A stretch of 64,000 bases of DNA from a virus: positions 1 to 64,000 of IMG/VR virus record IMGVR_UViG_3300027788_001769. One strand, 5' to 3'. Below, piece after piece: positions 51,932-60,523 of the stretch; within the stretch, counting starts at the first letter, position 1; every line of letters begins with the position of its first letter. The translations under genes were made by a program, and so were the position numbers. Under the pieces are notes generated by a model, which ran no database searches, was not told the origin of the DNA, and was given only the letters and a program-made list of their open reading frames with translations.

Positions 51932-53665
51932 TTGGATATACAGATACCAGAAAAGAAAGCTATGAATATTTTGGCCTCATATAATGGAGCCAACAATTAT
52001 ATATTGGATATAAGGGAAAAAAGTAATAGTAAATACTATAAATTAGGTCGCTCTCAATCAGAGTACATAATAAAGTATTTTAATGATGTGCCCAAAATAG
52101 CCAGAAAATGGGTGGATATCGACACATATTACGGAGACCAACTACAAGAACAAAAAATATTACCAAAAAAACCTAATAAGATTTGGGTGGAAAAGATATT
52201 GGTACAAAAAGACAAGTCTTTCCATATCTGGGGAAGGGTGATTGAATCTGAAAAACTTTATGCCTTCTGGGTACCAAAATCCCAACTTATACCAGACAAT
52301 AAAGAAAAAATAGAAGTTAACTATCAAGAATTTTCTCATCGTCCACCACTAGAACACCAAAAAGAAGCCATAGAAAAGTTAATAAGTAACAAAAAATTTA
52401 TATTGGCTGACGATATGGGGTTAGGCAAAACTACCGCTGCTGTTATAGCGGCCATAGTTACTAAATCAAAAAAAATACTAGTTATTTGTCCAGCTTCATT
52501 AAAACTTAACTGGAAAAGAGAGATTGAGAACTATAGTAAAGAAAAAATAAGTATTATAGAGGGTAAAAAATGGGAGGATGGAAAATATGTGATAATAAAC
52601 TATGACATATTAAAAAACTTTCACTCACCTAAAGATAAAAATAACACAATAATAAATTCGGGGTTTGATTTGATAATTGTGGATGAAGCACACTACATAT
52701 CAAACAGTAAAGCACAAAGAACAAAAATAGCTAATGGAATAATCGATGTCTCAGAAAGAGCGTGGTTACTGTCTGGAACACCAATGACATCAAGACCAAT
52801 TAATTATTATAACTTACTTAAGTTAGTTGAGAGTAGGGTTTCGGTAAATTGGATTGGTTACGTTACCAGGTATTGTGATGGAAAACAATTTAGGGGTCCT
52901 GGTGGTAGAAAAATATGGAATGTAAGTGGTTCTTCTAACTTAGAAGAATTAAGAGACAGAACAAAAAATAAAGTACTTAGGAGGTTAAAAGAAGATGTAA
53001 TTGATTTACCGGATAAAATAATCACACCAATATACCTAGAACTTAGTTCTTATGAGTATAAAAAAGAAATGGGGGATTATTTAAGTTGGTCTGATGATAG
53101 TCAAGAACAAAACCTGGCGATTCATTTAGCTAAACTAATGAAAGTTAGACAAATTATTGCTAATGAAAAAATAAAAATAACTTGTGACCTAATAGAACAG
53201 TCTCTAGACCAAGAAAAAAAAGTAATTGTATTTACAAATTTTACTAAACCTTTAATGGATATGTACGAAAAATTTAAAGATGTTTCAGTTGTATTACATG
53301 GGTCAATGAAAAAAGAAGATAGACAAGAAAGTGTGGATAAGTTCCAAACAGACCCAAACACCAAAGTGTTTATATCAAATTTAAAATCTGGTGGTGTGGG
53401 GATTACCTTGACTGAGGCTGAAGTGGTAATTATGAACGATTTAAGTTTTGTACCTTCCGACCACTCACAGGCTGAAGACAGGGCTTTTAGAATAGGTCAA
53501 AAGAAAAATGTTTCTTGTATCTACCCTATTTATGAAAACACTATAGAACAAACCATATATACTATTTTACAAAATAAAAAGAATATTATCGATACGGTAA
53601 TGGGAGACAACATAAATGACGAGGATATTCTTTCTGCTATACTTAACGAGTTAAACATTAATTAA
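51932..53665 (+). CDS. SNF2-family helicase (UvsW/SMARCAL1-like role), 577 aa
   Basis: Motif I is ADDMGLGKTTA (about residue 157-168), motif II DEAH (about 250), motif III LSGTPM (about 280), motif IV-V LKSGGVGITLTEA, and motif VI AEDRAFRIGQKK (about 514) with the arginine fingers. The pattern is that of SNF2 DNA translocases, which remodel replication forks. T4 UvsW is a related fork-reversal helicase. The start is uncertain: TTG at 51932 or ATG at 51962, with no strong ribosome site. It lies in a small plus-strand island with the gp13-like neck gene and a fibre gene. Confidence 0.85.
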   Translation: MDIQIPEKKAMNILASYNGANNYILDIREKSNSKYYKLGRSQSEYIIKYFNDVPKIARKWVDIDTYYGDQLQEQKILPKKPNKIWVEKILVQKDKSFHIWGRVIESEKLYAFWVPKSQLIPDNKEKIEVNYQEFSHRPPLEHQKEAIEKLISNKKFILADDMGLGKTTAAVIAAIVTKSKKILVICPASLKLNWKREIENYSKEKISIIEGKKWEDGKYVIINYDILKNFHSPKDKNNTIINSGFDLIIVDEAHYISNSKAQRTKIANGIIDVSERAWLLSGTPMTSRPINYYNLLKLVESRVSVNWIGYVTRYCDGKQFRGPGGRKIWNVSGSSNLEELRDRTKNKVLRRLKEDVIDLPDKIITPIYLELSSYEYKKEMGDYLSWSDDSQEQNLAIHLAKLMKVRQIIANEKIKITCDLIEQSLDQEKKVIVFTNFTKPLMDMYEKFKDVSVVLHGSMKKEDRQESVDKFQTDPNTKVFISNLKSGGVGITLTEAEVVIMNDLSFVPSDHSQAEDRAFRIGQKKNVSCIYPIYENTIEQTIYTILQNKKNIIDTVMGDNINDEDILSAILNELNIN

Positions 53666-53695
53666 AATATTTATGGGTATATAGTTATTAAAATA

Positions 53696-53704
53696 TATTT
53701 ATAA
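53696..53704 (+). promoter_or_regulatory. TATTTATAA element upstream of the neck gene
   Basis: Plus-strand TATTTATAA lies 10 bases before the ATG at 53715, in the 49-base gap after the SNF2 gene. Same motif as for other structural units, here on the opposite strand. Confidence 0.45.
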
Positions 53705-53714
53705 ATAAAAACGT

Positions 53715-54827
53715 ATGTCATCAGGAATAGACCCAACAGAAAGAAATAAATTATTTACCCAACTAAGACACCAGTTAGGGGCACCTATTATTGGTGTGGA
53801 ATTAGAAGATGAGATGTTAGACTCTCTTTTAGAGCTTGCAATTCAAGATTACGCTATGTATGTCCAAGATTGGTTAATTGAGAACCAGTGGTCTTCTTTA
53901 TATGGGATAAATGTAGATGAGGCTGATTTAGCTAGAGCATTTACAACTAGGAGTTTAGATTGGGAAACTTCATTCACTTACGCATATTCTAAAATTGTTG
54001 GTTTACAAGCTGGAGGTCCTTGGCAATTAAAAAAGGATTTTATTACTCTGGTAAAAGACCAACAGATATACCAAATACCAGCCGGTAGAGAAATAAACGA
54101 AGTTTTATGGTACACCAGACCTGAATTAGACCAATCATTTATCGACCCATTTATGGGTGGTGCTGGTGGAATGGGTGGAATGGGAGGTGGAATGGGAATG
54201 GCTCAAATGGGTATTGTTGGGTCTTACTATATGATGCCTGCTTATGATATACTACTTAGAATGGGTGATAGGAACCTTAAAAATAGATTGATTGGTGGTG
54301 AATTAACCTATAGAATTACTGCTGGACCTGAAGGGTCAAAGTTTCTTCACTTATATAATGTACCTGGTGGTAATTTTGATTTTAGTAATAAATTAATGAA
54401 AAGTGATAGAGTTTGGTATTGGTATTACGATATAGATGGTGATGTTGACGATTGTTATAGACAAAACCCTGACATTATTAGGTTACCTTCTGATGTTCCT
54501 TTACAAGATATAGAATGGTACGAATTAAATTCAGCTGCGAAAGCGTGGGCTAGAAGATATTTTACCGCATTAGCCAAAGAAACCTTGGGTAGGGTTAGGG
54601 GTAAATTTAGTGGTGCATTAAAAATACCAGATAGTGAGTTAACAATGGATTACTCAAGTCTGTCTTCGGAGGCTATAGACGAAAAATCTAGATTAATAGA
54701 AGAATTAACCGGTAGATTAGAAAGGTTACGTCAAGATAAGATGATGGAAAGGAAAGCTAACGAAGCTGAAAACCTAAATAAATCATTACAGTATCGTCCA
54801 TTTCAGGACCCTTATAACGTAATTTAA
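53715..54827 (+). CDS. gp13: Neck protein, T4 gp13-like, 370 aa
   Basis: The sequence DEMLDSLLELAIQDYAMYVQ, then WQLKKDFITLVKDQQIYQIP and AGREINEVLWYTRP, is typical of T4 gp13-like neck proteins (309 residues). Gp13 forms the ring that seals the head after DNA packaging. A low-complexity Gly/Met stretch (about 146-166) is inserted, as in some marine phage relatives. The C-terminus is helical and charged (SSEAIDEKSRLIEELTGRLE). It is followed after one base by the S74 fibre gene. Confidence 0.75.
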   Translation: MSSGIDPTERNKLFTQLRHQLGAPIIGVELEDEMLDSLLELAIQDYAMYVQDWLIENQWSSLYGINVDEADLARAFTTRSLDWETSFTYAYSKIVGLQAGGPWQLKKDFITLVKDQQIYQIPAGREINEVLWYTRPELDQSFIDPFMGGAGGMGGMGGGMGMAQMGIVGSYYMMPAYDILLRMGDRNLKNRLIGGELTYRITAGPEGSKFLHLYNVPGGNFDFSNKLMKSDRVWYWYYDIDGDVDDCYRQNPDIIRLPSDVPLQDIEWYELNSAAKAWARRYFTALAKETLGRVRGKFSGALKIPDSELTMDYSSLSSEAIDEKSRLIEELTGRLERLRQDKMMERKANEAENLNKSLQYRPFQDPYNVI

Positions 54828-54828
54828 A

Positions 54829-55704
54829 ATGGGATATGATTATTTAGGACAAAGTGGTCTAAGAACAAGAACTGACTTTTCTAGGCAAATTTACCAAAAC
54901 AGGTGTACTACAGCTACAATGTCTGGGTCAACTAACATAGGTGATAATTTAAGAGCTAACTGGTATAGTGCTGACACATATAACTTTACTGTAAGTGCAA
55001 CTACTGGTTCAACAGTGGTATTCGCGTTAAATCAACAACCTAATTTAAATACCTGGGCATCTTCTGTACAGATAAACCCAAACCAAATACCCACAGCAGA
55101 CAATTTAGATTTACAAATTGACCCCGCAACTGGTGAGGTAACAAAACACTCCTCATCATTAAGGTACAAATATGATGTGGAAGTTTTGCCTTTTTCATCG
55201 TACTCTAAATTACTACAATTAGAACCTAAGAAATTTAAATGGACACATAACGGCCAAGAAAGTATTGGTTTGATTGCTGAGGAAGTAGATTCTTTGGGGT
55301 TAAAAGATTTTGTTCATTACGATTCTGAAGGTAAACCAGATGGTGTTAAATACAAACTTTTAGCTGTTGGGTTAATGGGTGTGTTAAAAAATGGGTTACT
55401 TGACGGACTAATAAACTCTGATGAGTCAGATAAAAAATCAATTAAAATTATCAATGAAGACTATACGACCAATAAAGAAGATTATCTAATAGTTAAAGGT
55501 GAGAATAGTAAAATAACTTTAATAGGTGAAGAAGGGTATAAAGTTTATATAAAATCTATGGTAGAATGTTTAGTTAAAACTTCAGTAGGTTTAATAGATG
55601 ACAATTGGGGGTCATTACAACTAGGTTCAGAAAGTTGTATAGAACTTATTTTCACAGAAGGTTCTTGGTACATATTATCATCAGACGGTATTAAGAATTC
55701 CTAA
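54829..55704 (+). CDS. Fibre-type protein with S74 intramolecular chaperone domain, 291 aa
   Basis: Residues about 105-190 (HSSSLRYKYDVE, KLLQLEPKKFKW, ESIGLIAEEVD, VKYKLLAVGLMGVLKN) match the peptidase S74 domain. That domain trimerises tail fibres and cleaves itself off. The usual dyad is S-D-x-x-x-K; here it is S109-S110-L-R-Y-K114, so Ser and Lys remain but Asp is Ser. About 100 residues follow the domain, which is unusual, since S74 is generally terminal. The N-terminal 100 residues are a short structural part. It ends 24 bases inside the convergent DNA polymerase gene. Confidence 0.7.
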   Translation: MGYDYLGQSGLRTRTDFSRQIYQNRCTTATMSGSTNIGDNLRANWYSADTYNFTVSATTGSTVVFALNQQPNLNTWASSVQINPNQIPTADNLDLQIDPATGEVTKHSSSLRYKYDVEVLPFSSYSKLLQLEPKKFKWTHNGQESIGLIAEEVDSLGLKDFVHYDSEGKPDGVKYKLLAVGLMGVLKNGLLDGLINSDESDKKSIKIINEDYTTNKEDYLIVKGENSKITLIGEEGYKVYIKSMVECLVKTSVGLIDDNWGSLQLGSESCIELIFTEGSWYILSSDGIKNS

Positions 55705-58401
55705 CTCTTCTAGGAATTTATCTTTGTCCTCACCCATCTTATTCCAAAAAACCATTTCTTCAGGTGAAGCTGTTAATACCTCTTCTAACGTATCTTGGTC
55801 CCCAGGCTTTCTAGACAACCCATTTATTAGGTTACATTGTTTGGTGGTAAAAAATTCTCTGTCCTTTGGGTGTTTCACTATTATAGAATCTCTAACTTCG
55901 TGACCAAAAACAACCAGTAAAGGTTCTACTCTTTTATTAAAAACATTAATATATCTAGCTACATTATAATCACCTAACATACCTGGGTTGTTTTTCATGT
56001 CAGATTCTTTCACCATATAACACCTTAAAATAGTTTGTTTTGTACCATCTTTATTTCTTTTGGACTGTACGTCACCATGGGATAAAGCTGTACCATTATT
56101 GACATAGTATATTGTATCCCCTAAATTAACACTTAAATTATCTTTAATGACTAATTCCATGTGAGCCATTCTAGACATAGGGTTACCAGCTTTATTTACT
56201 TTTTTTGCCCTTTTATGGTACTCATCTAAAGTTAATTTAACTCTAGATTTGTTAGCAATTTTAGCCAAAGGTATTTCTCTATTAAATATTTTAGTATGGT
56301 ACTCGTAATAGTATTCAACAAACTCCTTACCTTTTCCATTTAACAATAAAGTTAGTGCGGTATCCATAAAGTCTACCAGGTATTCCTGTAATGTTTTAGA
56401 TTTAATGGTGTTACCAGTTAATTTTATTTTTCCTTTGTCTGTTAAAAGAGCGTAATTTTTACGAGAAACGTTAATACAGGATGGCCATTGTCCATCAGTA
56501 TCTAAACCCATTTCGTTTATCATAAACAAATCATTATATTCTGCAACATGTGCTTCAGAACCCACATACTCCTTATCCTTAACAACCAACTCGTTATTAC
56601 CTAGACCAACATATGTATGTTCGTTTAACCCCTTTGGACATGAAAAGTTAACACCATCCGTATCTAACACCAAAGGTGAATAATCTCTAACTATAAACCA
56701 AGAAATCATGTGTCTTAGATATTGCCTTCCTGTACAAGTAACTTTTTCTCCCATATCCATATCTCCCCAAGGGAAAACATGTGGTGCTGACAAAGAACCA
56801 AACATAGAATTAATAAAAATCTTAATAGGTAATTGTTTTCTACCGAAGGACTCTGATTTTTTATCATCTACCCCGTAATATTCAGAGGCTAATTTTTTAT
56901 ACTTTATTCTAGTATCTCTAAAATACTTTAACATGCTCTCCATTGCTCCTGACACATCACATTCAGGAAAAACGTTATGTACCAATTGTATAGATGGGTA
57001 TAGTGAACTAAAATCTAACTTTAACACATCTTCTGAATATCCAGTTTTAATTAACCTAGACAACCCACCAACAAAAGGACGCTTTTCCTCCTTTTCTGGT
57101 ATTGCTAACCCTTGGTGGTAAGACCAAGCCAACATTAACATTTTCCATAAAGTAGCTGTACCCATTGTTGATACTCTTTCATATGTTGTTGGTACCATTG
57201 TCGACAATAGAAATGAAGCTTGGTTGAACTGTTCATCAACCCTTAGAGTTTCATCTATATCGTCCTCTAAGTATTTTTTAACCACTCCTTGTCCATTTAA
57301 AATCTCATACGTATTAGGATGTTTATGTATTAAATCCTCTAACCCTGGTGTGTCTACTGACTTATACTTACCTGTTCTCGGGTTAAAAAAGAAATCCTTG
57401 TTTTCTGAGTAGGTTGAAGCAATTTTATCACCGTCAACATATACCCTACTTTCTCTATTAGCACTAATAAATTCTGTTATATACTTAAGACCCCAAGATT
57501 TAATGTCTGAATTAATTGTTTGAGCTCGTCTAACAGAGTGTGCAACATCTATAACATTGTAACCCCACATTTGTGTGCTTTTATATTCCTCTACTTCAGC
57601 ACCTAATTTTAATAATGAATCTTTTCTTTTAAATGGACTATTCGGGTTTAGAGTTGTAACCACATCTCGTATGTTCATCCCTAATATTTCAGCTCTTTTT
57701 TCTAACCAGTCCCAGTCAAAAGACGAAGAGTTGTACCCACCTATGATTGTTGGTTTTATTTGGTGTATGGCATCAAAAAAGTCTCTAATTAACTGTCTTT
57801 CTGATTCATCATCATGAGCATAAAATATTTTACTGTTGCCTCTATTATCTAACATACCCAACAAAAACATCATACCGTCTTGAGGTCTTAAAGACGTTGT
57901 CTCAATATCAAACATTAACCTATGAACTTCTTCATATTCTGTAAATCCCTTGAATAGTCTTTTTTGTGTTTGTGTTAAATATTGTTCTACTGGACTTAAA
58001 ATGGTTATTAGGTGTCTAGTTTCCATAGCCCATGGATTTAATCCACCTTCCCTAAAAAAACTAACTAAATTTCTGTATGTTTTGGTTGTTTTAACTAAAT
58101 AAGTTAGACCATTTTCTAGCCTTTCATTATCTTCAGTTTTTAACTTCTCAATAAGAATACCATGTTTACTCATAGCTTCTTGTTGTCTAATTCTACTATT
58201 TGAATAAAAATTAGTTTGTTTTAAGTTTCCCACCCAAGCAAAAGGGATAAACTTATCCTTCTGAATTGATTTTCCGTTTATTGGGTCTTCTTTTATTTTA
58301 AAAATGGAGTTACTTCTGTAGTCATATTCTACCGCTACAATGTATTTTTCTGGGTCAGTCCCTTCTAGGAACTTTTGGATTACTTCTTGATTGATTTTCA
58401 T
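55681..58401 (-). CDS. gp43: Family B DNA polymerase, T4 gp43-like
   Basis: At 906 residues it is close to T4 gp43 (898). The 3'-5' exonuclease shows MFDIETTSL (about 160) and GGYNSSSFDWDW (about 220). Polymerase motif A is KLDFSSLYPSIQ (about 458), motif B FINSMFGS (about 530), and motif C VLDTDGVNF (about 575), where the usual DTDS is DTDG. It replicates the phage genome with UvsX, gp32 and gp41. A small inverted repeat lies 31-46 bases before the start. The 3' end overlaps the convergent fibre gene by 24 bases. Confidence 0.92.
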   Translation of the reverse strand: MKINQEVIQKFLEGTDPEKYIVAVEYDYRSNSIFKIKEDPINGKSIQKDKFIPFAWVGNLKQTNFYSNSRIRQQEAMSKHGILIEKLKTEDNERLENGLTYLVKTTKTYRNLVSFFREGGLNPWAMETRHLITILSPVEQYLTQTQKRLFKGFTEYEEVHRLMFDIETTSLRPQDGMMFLLGMLDNRGNSKIFYAHDDESERQLIRDFFDAIHQIKPTIIGGYNSSSFDWDWLEKRAEILGMNIRDVVTTLNPNSPFKRKDSLLKLGAEVEEYKSTQMWGYNVIDVAHSVRRAQTINSDIKSWGLKYITEFISANRESRVYVDGDKIASTYSENKDFFFNPRTGKYKSVDTPGLEDLIHKHPNTYEILNGQGVVKKYLEDDIDETLRVDEQFNQASFLLSTMVPTTYERVSTMGTATLWKMLMLAWSYHQGLAIPEKEEKRPFVGGLSRLIKTGYSEDVLKLDFSSLYPSIQLVHNVFPECDVSGAMESMLKYFRDTRIKYKKLASEYYGVDDKKSESFGRKQLPIKIFINSMFGSLSAPHVFPWGDMDMGEKVTCTGRQYLRHMISWFIVRDYSPLVLDTDGVNFSCPKGLNEHTYVGLGNNELVVKDKEYVGSEAHVAEYNDLFMINEMGLDTDGQWPSCINVSRKNYALLTDKGKIKLTGNTIKSKTLQEYLVDFMDTALTLLLNGKGKEFVEYYYEYHTKIFNREIPLAKIANKSRVKLTLDEYHKRAKKVNKAGNPMSRMAHMELVIKDNLSVNLGDTIYYVNNGTALSHGDVQSKRNKDGTKQTILRCYMVKESDMKNNPGMLGDYNVARYINVFNKRVEPLLVVFGHEVRDSIIVKHPKDREFFTTKQCNLINGLSRKPGDQDTLEEVLTASPEEMVFWNKMGEDKDKFLEELGILNTV

Positions 58402-58431
58402 ATGTTTAATTTTAACGTTTGTAATATTGGC

Positions 58432-58447
58432 TTCGTGAGTTCACGAA
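58432..58447 (-). promoter_or_regulatory. Inverted repeat in the leader of the DNA polymerase gene
   Basis: TTCGTG and CACGAA flank a 4-base AACT loop on the minus strand, 31-46 bases before the polymerase ATG. It has no T run, so it is not a terminator. T4 gp43 represses its own translation by binding a leader hairpin; the same role is possible but inferred. Confidence 0.35.
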
Positions 58448-58499
58448 TTCTACTTAACACTAAATTAAATATATGAATTAAATTAAATTAAATCAAATA

Positions 58500-58889
58500 T
58501 TAAAATGATTTACATTGACTTCTAACAAAACTATCATTTATATTAATAAATAAATCGTCTCTAACTGGAACAATTAACTCAGAACCATCATCAATAAAAG
58601 TTATATCGAACTGTGCTTGGTACCTACCGACTTCCGAAGTGTCCGAGGACTGCCAACGATAATATATGTAGTATTCGACCGGTGCATTAGGTTCAATACT
58701 AGTCTTAGATACTATACCTGCTGACTTATTAAGGATGACAAATTCACCAGTATCTTCTCTTCTCATAGAAAACCCTATAGAAGAATTTGCTAACTTATCA
58801 TGGAAACTCATATAGTCATTTCTCCCATCTTGGATGAGTTGCATTTTAAGTATTGGTTCGGTAGCATCTTTTCTAATAAAAAATTCCAT
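58500..58889 (-). CDS. Phage structural protein, BppU N-domain-like, 129 aa
   Basis: FFIRKDATEPILKMQLIQDG at the start, then GIVSKTSI, YYIYYRWQSSDTSEVGRYQA and FDITFIDDGSELIVPVRDDL near the end, follow the pattern of BppU-type N-terminal domains of baseplate upper proteins and marine phage relatives. These small beta proteins typically attach fibres. It is the last gene of the minus-strand run that begins at 63166, 7 bases after the 411-residue gene. A role in fibre attachment is inferred. Confidence 0.55.
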   Translation of the reverse strand: MEFFIRKDATEPILKMQLIQDGRNDYMSFHDKLANSSIGFSMRREDTGEFVILNKSAGIVSKTSIEPNAPVEYYIYYRWQSSDTSEVGRYQAQFDITFIDDGSELIVPVRDDLFININDSFVRSQCKSF

Positions 58890-58896
58890 ATCTTAT

Positions 58897-60132
58897 TTAG
58901 AATTGGGTTTTTCTATAAACAACATTTATAGCAAAATTATCGTAGTTTGCAACTGGAGACCCCTGTCCGTCTGGTTTCCCTTGAGTGGCAATCATGATTG
59001 GTTGTCCTAACCCCATATTAGTTAAATTGGTGGCCTTATCTGTACTGATAGATTGGAAAGAAGTTAATGGTGGTTGTATAAATTTACTATATACGGTACC
59101 ATTACCAGTTTGACCACTTAAAAATGTTGGGGAATAAAACATAGCTCCTTCATGCATGTACGTTGTAGCTGTCGTACCAGAAGACACTAAGTAAACATTA
59201 GTGTTAGCTGAATATGGTTGGTCACCAGTTAAATTACCTAAATAATTAAATTTACCAGTTACTGTTATAACGTCTAATAATTCGTTAGCTCCTGGAGCTT
59301 CAATTAACGTTATTCTATTGTGGTATGAATCTAACACAGCTGTTTGTGCTGAGGTTACCTGTACTGTTTGAGTTAAAATTTCACTAGATGGTCCGGTAAA
59401 TCCACCTGTAGTTCCAGATGGTGATGATATACTTTGTAAAGTAATCCCACTAGAACTAACGCTACCAAAAGACCCGGTTGAGGAAGTACCTATTAAACCT
59501 TCAGTAGAAGATAGTTGTAGGACTGATGTTCCAGAAACCTCAATAGTCATTCCTGTTGGTGTAATTATTATTTGGTGTGAGTTACTAGGGTCGTGCATTC
59601 TAAACTGATATTCGTTACTATCTGGTAACGAACCAATACTAGCTGTATCTCCAGACCCGTTAGATAGGTTAAAGTATGTATTTGCATAACACGATGTAGG
59701 TAAACTACCAGTGGTAAAACAAACACCCGTAGTACTAATTACAACATTATCTTCTAAAAGATTATTGTAAGCTGCAAATGATAAAGCGTCTGTTGCTTGT
59801 GTAGTTGTTGTATTGTAGTTAGCGGTTTGTGTCGTACCAGTAGACGCTAAATATATCCTACCCATTACTGACGCAGTCATAGATGTAAGGGTTAGTAATG
59901 CATTCATATCTACATCAGCTTTAAAGGCTAATCCCCTATCGTTGGTTAATTCCTCGTCTAAATAAGGTATGACCAATTGGTTACCCGACGAATCTATTGC
60001 TGTTAAGTGGTTTAAATTTCCAGACCCGTCTGGAATTAAGGCATCTGACCCAGCAAAAAACGTCACATATGGACTTGCTGGTGTTGTTATACCTGATTTA
60101 GCTTCTTTATAAAATCTAATTTTTGCTGGCAT
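58897..60132 (-). CDS. Tail fibre-type structural protein, 411 aa
   Basis: Unrecognised as a family, but Gly/Ser/Thr/Asn-rich and beta-like, with a long Thr/Ser middle (TSTGSFGSVSSSGITLQSIS). The N-terminus KIRFYKEAKSGITTPASPYV and the C-terminus (NVVYRKTQF) look like ordinary virion termini. The C-terminal third (VQVTSAQTAVLDSYHNRITL, IEAPG, LDVITVTGKFNY) resembles conserved tail structural proteins of marine phages. No membrane or signal segment. The gene ends 7 bases before the BppU-like gene. Confidence 0.6.
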   Translation of the reverse strand: MPAKIRFYKEAKSGITTPASPYVTFFAGSDALIPDGSGNLNHLTAIDSSGNQLVIPYLDEELTNDRGLAFKADVDMNALLTLTSMTASVMGRIYLASTGTTQTANYNTTTTQATDALSFAAYNNLLEDNVVISTTGVCFTTGSLPTSCYANTYFNLSNGSGDTASIGSLPDSNEYQFRMHDPSNSHQIIITPTGMTIEVSGTSVLQLSSTEGLIGTSSTGSFGSVSSSGITLQSISSPSGTTGGFTGPSSEILTQTVQVTSAQTAVLDSYHNRITLIEAPGANELLDVITVTGKFNYLGNLTGDQPYSANTNVYLVSSGTTATTYMHEGAMFYSPTFLSGQTGNGTVYSKFIQPPLTSFQSISTDKATNLTNMGLGQPIMIATQGKPDGQGSPVANYDNFAINVVYRKTQF

Positions 60133-60175
60133 CTTTTATTTATTTATTTCTTTTTTATTCAACTACGTTATATTC

Positions 60176-60496
60176 TTAAGGGTTTAACATCAATTCACCA
60201 TCTAATTCCATTGTGCCCTGTATTACATAAGTATCTGCATGGTTAACTTGGGAATTAACTAAAATCCTAAATTTATCTCCAAAAGGAAGAGGACTAGGGT
60301 GTGACCCCAAAGTCATTAAAGTAAGTGCATCATTTATTTGAGTCACACCATTAAATCTTTGTGGTGAATGATTTAAATAAATAATGTCGTTAAATCTACT
60401 ATCTGCACTAAATTGTGCTACGTCTAGAAAGGTGGTAGTTAACGGTATGTCCCCACCCTGGAAGTTCTCAACAATATTTTTACACTTACACGACAT
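60176..60496 (-). CDS. Unrecognised small structural-region protein, 106 aa
   Basis: A short protein of unknown family that begins MSCKCKNIVENFQGGDIPLT. CxC at residues 3-5 may be a metal or disulfide site. The rest is beta-like, with no membrane segment. It lies between two large fibre/adhesion genes on the same strand, 43 and 27 bases away, so it is probably a virion accessory or assembly factor. Confidence 0.5.
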   Translation of the reverse strand: MSCKCKNIVENFQGGDIPLTTTFLDVAQFSADSRFNDIIYLNHSPQRFNGVTQINDALTLMTLGSHPSPLPFGDKFRILVNSQVNHADTYVIQGTMELDGELMLNP

Positions 60497-60523
60497 ATAT
60501 TCTCTTTATTATTAAATATCTTT

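Noticed and set aside
58468-58495. AATTA pentamer repeats before the 129-residue gene end
   Set aside because: Simple A/T-rich slippage in a short gap; no spacers, so not a CRISPR or origin-type iteron array.
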